Translations under genes and position numbers: made by a program | Source: Bacteroidia bacterium | GTDB taxonomy: Bacteria; Bacteroidota; Bacteroidia; J057; JAIXKT01 | NCBI GenBank assembly: GCA_026932145.1 | Contig: JAIXKT010000057.1 | Span: forward strand, 1 to 64,000 | Length of the DNA: 64,000 bases | Direction: 5' to 3' | Notes under the pieces: model-generated | Database searches by the model: none | What the model saw: the letters and a program-made list of their open reading frames with translations, nothing else | Told to the model about the DNA's origin: nothing | Part shown: piece after piece, positions 1 through 7,694 of the stretch | How the letters are laid out: each line of letters begins with the position of its first letter | Position numbering within the stretch: position 1 is the first letter of the stretch

Positions 1-69
1 ATGATTAGAATTATGCTTAACAGAATAAAAAAATAAATTTTAAACAACCTCTTACACCGATTTTTGCGG

Positions 70-77
70 TATGTTTG
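70..77 (+). promoter_or_regulatory. -7 promoter element before xdhC-like gene
   Basis: TATGTTTG matches the Bacteroidota -7 consensus TAnnTTTG, 41 nt before the XdhC start. No clear -33 TTG partner is visible at the usual spacing, so this is a motif match only. Confidence 0.4.
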
Positions 78-118
78 TTGCGTAATATCTCATAAGCAGG
101 TTAGTTTCGTTTTTAGTC

Positions 119-865
119 ATGGATTCCAAGAAGTTACGTTCTGCGCAGTGCATTATCGTTCAGACTAAGGGTTCAACCCCCCGAAAAGTGGGGGCTAAGA
201 TGCTGGTGTTTGAAGACGGACGGATTTTGGGAACTATCGGCGGCGGCGCTTTTGAAAAATCAGTCATCAACCAAGCACTACAACAAATCCATTTAAATGA
301 ACCTAAACTATTTGAACACAACTTGTTACAGGAACATCAAATGTGCTGCGGAGGTACAATATTGGTTTATATTGAGCCAGAAAAATTACAACATGATTTG
401 ATTATTTTTGGTTCAGGGCACGTTGGGGCAGCCTTGACCAGATACGCCTCCCAGTTAGACTTCTCCATTACTCTCATTGACGACCGCCCAGAATATCTAA
501 ATAATGTTTTTGCCGAAAATCTAACTAAACTGCAATCCGATTTTTTAGATATTTTGCCAAAAATCCGCTTTCATTCAAATAGTTATATCGCTATCATGAC
601 CTATGACCACGAAATTGACCGCGAAATATTAACTTACTGCCTTCAACAACCTCGTGCTTATCTTGGCTTTATCGGTAGCAGTAGGAAAATTGCTATCACC
701 CAAAAAATGCTTCTGGCAAAACAAGTAGCTACCCAAGAACAATTAGCTACCGTAGATATGCCTATGGGGTTGGATATTGGAGCCGAAACCCCCGAAGAAA
801 TTGCTATCAGCATTCTGGCGAAATTAATAGCCACCAAAAATCATCCTAAAAAAACAAAGCTATGA
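119..865 (+). CDS. XdhC/CoxI-family molybdoenzyme maturation protein
   Basis: Proteins of this family bind the molybdenum cofactor, promote its sulfuration and deliver it to xanthine-oxidase-type enzymes. The N-terminal half has the family block KGSTPRKVGAKMLV (residues 17-30), GTIGGG (38-43) and the paired cysteines CCGG (76-79). The C-terminal half is a Rossmann domain with GSGHVG at 98-103 and GFIGSSRK near 180. The ATG at 119 is the first in frame after the stop at 83-85. The N terminus is somewhat shorter than that of many homologues. The gene overlaps the following SDR by 4 nt (ATGA) and heads the cluster encoding its probable client enzyme. Confidence 0.88.
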   Translation: MDSKKLRSAQCIIVQTKGSTPRKVGAKMLVFEDGRILGTIGGGAFEKSVINQALQQIHLNEPKLFEHNLLQEHQMCCGGTILVYIEPEKLQHDLIIFGSGHVGAALTRYASQLDFSITLIDDRPEYLNNVFAENLTKLQSDFLDILPKIRFHSNSYIAIMTYDHEIDREILTYCLQQPRAYLGFIGSSRKIAITQKMLLAKQVATQEQLATVDMPMGLDIGAETPEEIAISILAKLIATKNHPKKTKL

Positions 866-1599
866 TTAATAGAAAATTATCCGTTGTAACCGGAGCTGCC
901 AAAGGTATTGGCAAAGCTATTGTAGAAGGATTAGTAGCCGAAGGGTACTTTACCATTCTGGTAGATGTAGATACCGAAAACGGGAGCTCATTGGCTGCCC
1001 AGTTAGGCGAAAATGCCCGATTCTTATACTGTAATATTTGTGATAAAGAATCTGTATCAGCTCTTTTTCAAACTATTACCAATGAATACCAACGCTTAGA
1101 TGTTCTGGTAAATAATGCAGGAATCATTAAAGATAACGTTATTTGGAAAATGCCTGTTGAGGATTTTGACCAAGTAATTGACGTTAATTTGCGTGGAACT
1201 TGGCTGATGTGCAAATATGCTTCGGAAATTATGAAAAGCCGGCAAAGTGGACGGATTGTGAATATCACCTCCCGTGCTTGGTTAGGTAATCCGGGACAAT
1301 CTAATTATTCTGCTTCAAAAGCCGGCGTTGTAGGTCTAACTCGTGTACTTGCCTTAGAGTTAGGAAGATACGGTGTTTTAGTAAATGCAATAGCTCCCGG
1401 CTTAATAGATACCCCGCTCAGCCAAAAACTTCCTCCAGATGTGCTGCAAAAACTAATTCAAGCCCAACCTACCCGAACTATGGGTAAACCCGAAGACATT
1501 GCACAAGCAGTCATTTTTTTAAGTGATGAAAAAACACAATTCATTACGGGACAAACAATTTACTTAGATGGCGGCAAAAGTATCGGTGCCGGTATCTAA
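862..1599 (+). CDS. SDR-family oxidoreductase (FabG-like)
   Basis: This is a classical short-chain dehydrogenase/reductase of 245 residues. It has the cofactor motif TGAAKGIG (10-17), NNAG (84-87), and the catalytic Ser137, Tyr149 and Lys153 within SNYSASKAG. It resembles 3-oxoacyl-ACP reductases in sequence. Its overlap with xdhC and its position just ahead of a benzoyl-CoA-reductase-like molybdoenzyme suggest a role in the same pathway, perhaps on a cyclic or acyl-CoA intermediate, rather than housekeeping fatty-acid synthesis. The substrate is not predictable from sequence. Confidence 0.85.
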   Translation: MINRKLSVVTGAAKGIGKAIVEGLVAEGYFTILVDVDTENGSSLAAQLGENARFLYCNICDKESVSALFQTITNEYQRLDVLVNNAGIIKDNVIWKMPVEDFDQVIDVNLRGTWLMCKYASEIMKSRQSGRIVNITSRAWLGNPGQSNYSASKAGVVGLTRVLALELGRYGVLVNAIAPGLIDTPLSQKLPPDVLQKLIQAQPTRTMGKPEDIAQAVIFLSDEKTQFITGQTIYLDGGKSIGAGI

Positions 1600-1625
1600 T
1601 GACCTAAATTCTCCTTTTTCTTTTG

Positions 1626-1633
1626 TAACTTTG
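1626..1633 (+). promoter_or_regulatory. -7 promoter element before the fused molybdoenzyme gene
   Basis: TAACTTTG matches TAnnTTTG exactly. It lies 7 nt before an ATG at 1641 and 55 nt before the ATG at 1689 that homology favours. It would let the two enzyme subunits be transcribed separately from the xdhC-SDR pair. Confidence 0.45.
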
Positions 1634-1688
1634 TAACTCGATGTTCAGCCAAAAACTGCTGAATACCTGCAAAAATATCCGCTTGATA

Positions 1689-4475
1689 ATGCATTTAATA
1701 GAATTAACAATAAACGACAAGAAATACCATTTAGCCGTTGAGCCACATGAAACTTTGGCTGATGTTATTCGGGAAAAAGCACACCTTACCGGAACCAAAT
1801 TAGGTTGTGAGCAAGCAAGTTGCGGTGCTTGTACTGTTTGGATAGATGGAAAAGCAACTCAAAGTTGTATAACTCCTGCATTACGTGCCGCAGGCAGCAG
1901 CATCACTACCATTGAAGGTATTGCCCAAAACGGAAAGTTACATCGGCTACAAGAACTATTTGTCCAAAAAGGAGCTACCCAATGCGGATATTGCACTCCG
2001 GGAATGATCATGACTACCTTAGACTTCCTGAAAGAAAATTCAAACCCCACACAAGATGAGATTCGAGAAGCCTTATCAGGAAACCTCTGCCGCTGTACCG
2101 GTTATGTGAAAATTATCGAAGCAGTGGATACTTATGTACAAGAAACAAACAATAACAGCCCTACAGTAGCCGAACAATCTGACCGATATAAAATGGTTGG
2201 CGAGCCGCGCCCTTACTTAGAAGCAGCCAAAAAAGTAACCGGAAGTGCTGACTATGCCGATGATATTCAAGTAAAAAATGTTTTACATTGTAGGTTTTTA
2301 CGCAGCCCTCATGCACATGCGAAGATTAACAATATTGACATTTCTCGCGCCGTAGCTATTCCCGGGGTGCGTGGAGTCATTACCGGAAAAGATTTACCCA
2401 TTAAATTTGGTGTACTACCTATTTCGCAAGATGAAACTGCAATAGCGATCGAAAAGACACGCTACATCGGTGAAATCGTTGCCGCCGTTGCAGCAGATTC
2501 TCCGGCTATAGCAAACTATGCCTGCTCTCTGATTCAGGTAGATTACACCCCGCTCCGCCCTTTCTTTGATATGGAGGAATCCTGCAAAGACATAGGCACT
2601 GCCGAAAAAATCCATGAACACGTCAAACATAATAACAACATCCACAAAAAAGCTGAACTTCGTTTTGGAAACCAAGCAGAAGGCTTTGAAAAATCTGATT
2701 ATACCGTAAAAGTTGATTTTGATTTTCAGGGTATTAACCATGGGTTCACGGAGCCTCACGCTGCTACTGCATGGTGGGATGAAAACGGCCTGACTATCAT
2801 CACAGCAACGCAAGTTCCGCATTATCTGCATCGCTACTTATCTAAGGTGCTTGAAGTACCGATGAGCCGTGTGCGGGTCATCAAACCTTATGTTGGCGGT
2901 GGATTTGGCGGAAAATCCGACCCATTCCCACATGAAATCATCATTGCACACCTTTCCAGAATATTAGGTCAGCCGGTAAAAGTAAAGTTCAATAGAGAAG
3001 AAGTCTTTCTAACTAACCACGGCAGGCATCCAACCAAAATGTCTGTACAAATGGGCATTAACAAAGACGGGACGTTTCAAGCATTAGACGCAGATGTTAT
3101 TATTGACGGTGGCGCTTACGGGAGTTTTGGCGTTGTTACTACGTATTACAACGGGGTTTTGCTGCAAGCACCGTATAAATTAGATAATTTTGGGTTTAGA
3201 ACTCGCCGGGTTTATACCAATAAGCCGCAATGTGGCGCTATGCGAGGGCATGGAGCCGTTAATTCCCGATTCGCCGTAGAAACAATCATTGATAGGTTGG
3301 CAGAAAAAATAAATATAGACCCCTGCGAACTTCGTCTAAAGAATTTTCTAACTGAAAATACCCTTACCGTTGGGCAATACAGGATTACTTCCAACGGAAG
3401 TGCCCAATCCCTAAAAGCCGTAATGGAGCAATCAGGCTGGAAAAATAAGTTCCAAAAATTGCCTTATGGGCGCGGAATAGGTGTAGGCTGTGGCTTCTTC
3501 ATCAGCGGAAGTGCTTTACCAATCCATTGGAATGAATATCCACAATCTGTCGTTCACCTAAAAGTAGATTTAGATGGACGTGTACTCATTACCTCCGGAG
3601 CCAGCGACATAGGGCAAGGTAGTGATACTATGCTGGCTATTATTGTAGCTGAGGTTTTGGGTTTAAGTATAGAAAATATATTTGTTGTGGCTGCCGACAC
3701 TACTTTAACGCCCATAGACTTAGGTAGTTATTCCAGTAGAGTAACTTTTATGGCTGGAAATGCCGCAAAAATGGCTGCCGAAAATCTCCGTACTCAAATT
3801 TTAACTGCCGTAGCTTCCAATCAAAATGTTGATATTTTAGAATTAAACTTAGAATGCGAAAAAGTTTTTTCAAACGATAAATCCATTGATTTAACTTGGG
3901 TGCAAGCTATTGAAATAGCTACCCGAAAAGTTGGTGCTTTAAATACCAGCGGATATTACAATTCTCCTAAGTTGGGAGGTGATTTTAAAGGGTCAGGTGC
4001 CGGCTTAAGTCCTTCTTATAGTTTTGGTGCCGTCATTGCAGAAGTATCAGTAGATCCAGAAACGGGGCAAGTTCGGGTTCTAAATATCTGGGGAGCACAT
4101 GATGCCGGCAAAGCCCTGAACCCACTTGCAGTAGAAGGACAATTAGAAGGCTCTTGGCACATGGGGCTTGGCCAAGCCCTCTCAGAACAAATGAAATACC
4201 ACGAAGGGCTACTGCTTAACAGTAACTTTGTGAACTATAAAATACCAACCACCAAAGACACACCTCCTATTCACACAAACATCATTGAGTCAATGGATCC
4301 CGAAGGCCCGTTTGGTGCCAAAGAATGTGGTGAAGGGGCTTTACATCCGGTAATTCCGGCTGTTGCAAATGCTATTTATGATGCCGTAGGCGTGCGCGTA
4401 ACCTCTCTGCCTATTAACGCCGAAGAAGTATTAAAAGCCATCAAACTTTCTCAAAAACAATCTGTTAAACCCTAA
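1689..4475 (+). CDS. Fused [2Fe-2S] and molybdopterin subunit, HcrC-HcrA-like
   Basis: This is a xanthine-oxidase-family hydroxylase or reductase with two subunits in one chain. Residues 1-160 are the iron-sulfur domain: cysteines 40, 45, 48 and 60 bind the plant-type cluster, and 99, 102, 134 and 136 the second cluster. From about residue 170 it is a molybdopterin-binding subunit with GGGFGGK, CGAMRGHGAVNSRFAVE, and near the C terminus GAKECGEGAL, which holds the expected catalytic Glu. The total of 928 residues is close to HcrC (about 161) plus HcrA (about 769) of 4-hydroxybenzoyl-CoA reductase, as I recall those lengths. An ATG 48 nt upstream (1641) is also open, but homology begins at 1689. 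The FAD subunit follows after 13 nt. Xanthine or aldehyde oxidation remain alternatives. Confidence 0.87.
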   Translation: MHLIELTINDKKYHLAVEPHETLADVIREKAHLTGTKLGCEQASCGACTVWIDGKATQSCITPALRAAGSSITTIEGIAQNGKLHRLQELFVQKGATQCGYCTPGMIMTTLDFLKENSNPTQDEIREALSGNLCRCTGYVKIIEAVDTYVQETNNNSPTVAEQSDRYKMVGEPRPYLEAAKKVTGSADYADDIQVKNVLHCRFLRSPHAHAKINNIDISRAVAIPGVRGVITGKDLPIKFGVLPISQDETAIAIEKTRYIGEIVAAVAADSPAIANYACSLIQVDYTPLRPFFDMEESCKDIGTAEKIHEHVKHNNNIHKKAELRFGNQAEGFEKSDYTVKVDFDFQGINHGFTEPHAATAWWDENGLTIITATQVPHYLHRYLSKVLEVPMSRVRVIKPYVGGGFGGKSDPFPHEIIIAHLSRILGQPVKVKFNREEVFLTNHGRHPTKMSVQMGINKDGTFQALDADVIIDGGAYGSFGVVTTYYNGVLLQAPYKLDNFGFRTRRVYTNKPQCGAMRGHGAVNSRFAVETIIDRLAEKINIDPCELRLKNFLTENTLTVGQYRITSNGSAQSLKAVMEQSGWKNKFQKLPYGRGIGVGCGFFISGSALPIHWNEYPQSVVHLKVDLDGRVLITSGASDIGQGSDTMLAIIVAEVLGLSIENIFVVAADTTLTPIDLGSYSSRVTFMAGNAAKMAAENLRTQILTAVASNQNVDILELNLECEKVFSNDKSIDLTWVQAIEIATRKVGALNTSGYYNSPKLGGDFKGSGAGLSPSYSFGAVIAEVSVDPETGQVRVLNIWGAHDAGKALNPLAVEGQLEGSWHMGLGQALSEQMKYHEGLLLNSNFVNYKIPTTKDTPPIHTNIIESMDPEGPFGAKECGEGALHPVIPAVANAIYDAVGVRVTSLPINAEEVLKAIKLSQKQSVKP

Positions 4476-4488
4476 AAAATCTTGCTAA

Positions 4489-5418
4489 ATGATAGCCGAA
4501 AAAACATATTTAGTTCCCAAAACGATAACAGAGGCATTACAGTTTGCCCAAGATAACGCAGGAAAATTCAGGTTTATTGCCGGTGGTACAGATCTTATGG
4601 TGAATCGTTTTCAAGGAAACGATAACCCTATTTGCTTAATTGATATTACCAAGATTCCAGATATAAAAGGTATCAAAGATGAAGGCACTTACCTACGTAT
4701 CGGGTCATTGGAGATTTTGGAAGATCTTAAATTAAATCCTATACTTCAGCACGAATTTCCATTATTGATAGAGGCTGCGCTATCTGTGGGTGCGCCTTTA
4801 TTGAGAAAAACAGCTACAATCGGCGGAAATGTTTTGTGTGAAAATCGCTGCATTTACTATAATCAATCAGAATGGTGGCGGGATTCTGTGGGTTATTGCC
4901 TGAAATGCGATGGAGACATTTGCATAGCTACCGGCGGTAAAAAAGCCTGTTTTTCTGAATTAGTATCTGATACAGCTCCTGCTCTTATTGCTATGGATGC
5001 TGAAATTGAATGGGTTACTACTAACGGTACTCAGCGAGCCAAATTAGAAACTATTTATACCGGAGACGGAGTAATACCGCGTAAACTCCCTGAAACAGCA
5101 ATCGTAACAGCTTTGTTGTTACCTAAAAATAGAGACTTTAAATATACTTTTTTCAAACTGAGAGAGCGACAAAGCCTTGAATTTACTTCGCTGACAACGG
5201 CTGTAACGGTGGATAATTCCGGTAAGTTAAAAATTGCATTATCCGGTGTGGATCCCAAACCGGTTGTTATTGAAGCAAATATATCCGAAAACCCAGAAAC
5301 GCTTATCAAAAAAGCATTAAAAAACGCCAGAGCTATTGATAACGATATGTATTCCAGAAACTATCGCCGAGAGATGATTCAGACACACCTCCGCAAAAGT
5401 TTTGAAAAATTATTGTAA
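4489..5418 (+). CDS. FAD-binding subunit with extra [4Fe-4S] loop, HcrB-like
   Basis: This is the electron-transfer flavin subunit of the molybdoenzyme. The FAD site is shown by AGGTDLM (31-37) and TATIGGNVL (108-116). Unlike ordinary CoxM/XdhB subunits it has an insertion between about 117 and 160 with cysteines at 117, 121, 137, 140, 145 and 154 and the stretch YYNQSEWWRDS. Cys121, 137, 145 and 154 match, one residue off, the four cysteines I recall binding the extra [4Fe-4S] cluster in Thauera 4-hydroxybenzoyl-CoA reductase (122, 138, 146, 155). That cluster allows electrons to run toward the molybdenum centre, so a reductive role is plausible. The gene is convergent with the next one, with a 9-nt gap. 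Confidence 0.88.
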   Translation: MIAEKTYLVPKTITEALQFAQDNAGKFRFIAGGTDLMVNRFQGNDNPICLIDITKIPDIKGIKDEGTYLRIGSLEILEDLKLNPILQHEFPLLIEAALSVGAPLLRKTATIGGNVLCENRCIYYNQSEWWRDSVGYCLKCDGDICIATGGKKACFSELVSDTAPALIAMDAEIEWVTTNGTQRAKLETIYTGDGVIPRKLPETAIVTALLLPKNRDFKYTFFKLRERQSLEFTSLTTAVTVDNSGKLKIALSGVDPKPVVIEANISENPETLIKKALKNARAIDNDMYSRNYRREMIQTHLRKSFEKLL

Positions 5419-5427
5419 ACCAATTCG

Positions 5428-5877
5428 TTATATTTTTTCTTTTAACTGTTTCAGGATTTCCCAAGTCTTAGCTTTGTAGGCTACATTCATTTCCATATCT
5501 TGTAGTGAGGGTACAACAAAAATTTGTTTAGCGAATAACTCGTTCACAGTAGATAGATTTGGGCATAGATTTGGGTTAAATATAATGACGTAATTATCGG
5601 GAGCTTTTGAAATTAGTTCAGATTCAAATGGTGCATCTGCCCGGCCAAAACTAATATGGTCTGTAGGAATATTTAAAGCGGTAATAATTTTCTTCAGTAA
5701 GTCTGTCAGTTTTTTATCACCAAACTCGTCATTTCTCAATATGCAAGTAATTCGGCTATTGGGCTTAGGATACCAATGTATTTTTCCGGAAAGCGCAATT
5801 ATCTGTCCGCCTAATTGCCAAATTGTTGGCCCATAGAGCAAACAAGTGTCAGCAAAGTTGAGATTTAAAGGGAGCAT
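5428..5877 (-). CDS. Small protein resembling DNA polymerase III psi (HolD)
   Basis: No confident family assignment. The ATG at 5877 overlaps the stop of the upstream gene by 1 nt (TAATG), giving 149 residues; a longer reading frame from 5958 would overlap that gene by about 80 nt. By eye the order of features follows E. coli psi: a strand ending in ILRNDEF, then a helix and strand (LLKKIITALNIPTDHISF), and a C-terminal P-x-L-x-x-M ... K-x-x-x-W-x-x-L pattern in VPSLQDMEMNVAYKAKTWEI. In E. coli psi, as I recall it, the same places read VMVANDL, VLRALTVSPDQV and SPALTDLRAN...ALW. This is a pattern resemblance only. The product should be cytoplasmic, with no signal or membrane segment. Confidence 0.4.
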   Translation of the reverse strand: MLPLNLNFADTCLLYGPTIWQLGGQIIALSGKIHWYPKPNSRITCILRNDEFGDKKLTDLLKKIITALNIPTDHISFGRADAPFESELISKAPDNYVIIFNPNLCPNLSTVNELFAKQIFVVPSLQDMEMNVAYKAKTWEILKQLKEKI

Positions 5878-6581
5878 TATTTTAGGTAGTAGATATATTT
5901 CAGGCCAAAGTTGCTTAACAATATCGGGACAGTACCAACGCCCCTGCCGGGCTCCCATTTACTGGTTGCTGGAGATAAATCTGCATGAATTTGTACGGAG
6001 CTAACAGTACCGCCCGTTCTCCAGAGTACTTCAAATAAGATTTGAGGGGTGATAAGCAAACTTGATAGTTTACTGTTATAGACGTTATTGGTTGTGGCAT
6101 CTTGGTATCTGAATGGATAATTTAGGTAGCCTGTGTTAATGCCAGCGCCTATAGCAAGGCCAAAACGTTGGCTGTTAAAAGGAGTAGCTCCTGCTCCTAT
6201 TCGTCCCATTATAGAAACCGGCACCTGCACCAAATACGCAATGCCGCTATTGGGAACAATCTGGATATTTCCGGCAATTGCAGCCTGCGGGCAAACGCTG
6301 AACATATCGTTAGAATGTACTAAGGTATAGCTAACACCTCCGGAAAACCCCCATAGGCTTGGGATATAACCGTTATCAAAAAAAGACTGACGTGGAAACT
6401 TGAACTGAACAGTTACAAATTCATACTGAATAGCTATAAACGGAAGTAAGTTATTTTCAAATTTAGAGGTAGGCTTTTGGGTTGCTGAGGGTGTTTTTGA
6501 GGTATGCGTTCCTTGTGCTTGAGCAAATTGGGTAGCGCAAGCAGCTATAAAAATCAAAAAAAAGAGCCGTTTAGTTATCAT
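5877..6581 (-). CDS. Outer-membrane beta-barrel protein with signal peptide
   Basis: A 234-residue exported protein. From the ATG at 6581 it begins with a clean signal peptide (MITKRLFFLIFIAACATQF, ending AQAQ); an in-frame start at 6626 would bury this signal behind 15 residues. After a Ser/Thr/Pro-rich linker the rest alternates polar and hydrophobic residues with many aromatics, ending in NFGLKYIYYLK. The terminal aromatic pattern is typical of small Bacteroidota outer-membrane barrels. Its stop overlaps the next start by 1 nt, so the two are translationally coupled. No specific function is recognised. Confidence 0.6.
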   Translation of the reverse strand: MITKRLFFLIFIAACATQFAQAQGTHTSKTPSATQKPTSKFENNLLPFIAIQYEFVTVQFKFPRQSFFDNGYIPSLWGFSGGVSYTLVHSNDMFSVCPQAAIAGNIQIVPNSGIAYLVQVPVSIMGRIGAGATPFNSQRFGLAIGAGINTGYLNYPFRYQDATTNNVYNSKLSSLLITPQILFEVLWRTGGTVSSVQIHADLSPATSKWEPGRGVGTVPILLSNFGLKYIYYLK

Positions 6582-6638
6582 AAGTCCGGTACTACTGTAT
6601 AGTTTGGGTAACTTGATGTTAATCACGGCACAAGTTAA

Positions 6639-7691
6639 TTAAAATTGGGCAGAGAATGTATGTAGTTGTTGTAAGCATCGTGTTAATAGCTTGATACTTT
6701 CTATAACATCGTGTTTATGAACGCTTTCTATGGTTGAATGGATATGTCTGGTAGGTATAGAGACACATCCGGCGATAGCGCCCGATTTTCCGGCGCGTTG
6801 TAGCGGGGCAGTATCGGTGCCGCCTGCGGGTAAAATCTCCGGCTGCCACTCTATGCCGGCTTCATCAGCTTGTTGTTTCATAAATGCAACCATACGGCTA
6901 TCGGCTATTACGCCACCGTCCATGATTTTGATTGCTGTTCCTTTTCCCAGCGAGGTAATACGTTCGTGCTCCGCTGCATCTGGGGTGTCAAAAGCAATTG
7001 TAGTATCTATTCCAAAAGCAAAATCTGGATTTAATGTATGAGCGGCGACCCATGCACCACGAGTACCAACTTCTTCTTGAACAGAAAAAACTGCCCAAAA
7101 ATCAACTGCCGGAGGGGTTTCTTTCAATAGTCGCAATGTTTCTAACAGCACATAGACGCTAATGCGGTTATCTAACGACTTTCCGTTTAGGCAGTTTCCC
7201 AGCCAAATCAGCTCTCTATCGCGAGTAACCGGTGTACCGATAAATAGGTTTTCTTTAACTGTTTCTCCGGGAAGGCCAAAGTCAATATAAAAGTCAGTGG
7301 TTTTAAGACGCTTAGCTTTATCTTCTTCAGACATGACATGGATTGGTTTGGATCCCATCACGCCAATTAGAGGTTGTTTTCCGTGTGCAATAACGCGCTG
7401 TGCCACTAAGGTTTTAGGGTCAAAACCCCCAACAGTATGAAAGCGAGCAAATCCCTGCTCGTTTAAATGAGTTATTATAAAACCAATTTCATCTAAATGG
7501 GCAGCAGCTACGGCTTTTCGGGAACTATCTATTCCTTTAACCTCAACCAATAGATTCCCAAGTGAATCTATTTTAGATTGATAGCCCAATTCATTCAAAA
7601 CTGAAATAACAAAAGAACGAATTGGCTGCTCAAATCCAGAAATACCCGGAATTTCAGATAGTCTTTTGAGTAATTCAAAATTTATTTCCAT
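6639..7691 (-). CDS. M42-family aminopeptidase
   Basis: A cytoplasmic dinuclear-metal aminopeptidase of 350 residues, the usual length of the M42 (glutamyl aminopeptidase/FrvX/CelM) family. Visible metal and catalytic residues are His65 and Asp67 in AHLDEIG, Asp174 in SLDNR, Glu206-Glu207 in QEEVGTRGA, Asp229 in GIDTT, and His316/His318 in TRHIHSTIE. Such enzymes form large tetrahedral dodecamers that trim peptides. The gene starts 3 nt after the stop of nuoN, so the two are probably co-transcribed, though no functional link is obvious. Older endoglucanase annotations of this family should not be believed. Confidence 0.92.
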   Translation of the reverse strand: MEINFELLKRLSEIPGISGFEQPIRSFVISVLNELGYQSKIDSLGNLLVEVKGIDSSRKAVAAAHLDEIGFIITHLNEQGFARFHTVGGFDPKTLVAQRVIAHGKQPLIGVMGSKPIHVMSEEDKAKRLKTTDFYIDFGLPGETVKENLFIGTPVTRDRELIWLGNCLNGKSLDNRISVYVLLETLRLLKETPPAVDFWAVFSVQEEVGTRGAWVAAHTLNPDFAFGIDTTIAFDTPDAAEHERITSLGKGTAIKIMDGGVIADSRMVAFMKQQADEAGIEWQPEILPAGGTDTAPLQRAGKSGAIAGCVSIPTRHIHSTIESVHKHDVIESIKLLTRCLQQLHTFSAQF

Positions 7692-7694
7692 AGC

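Noticed and set aside
1641-1688. Upstream in-frame ATG adding 16 residues to the molybdoenzyme chain, only 7 nt after a promoter element.
   Set aside because: The iron-sulfur domain begins at the ATG at 1689, and the added residues look unlike any family N terminus. I kept the shorter form but note the possible leaderless start.
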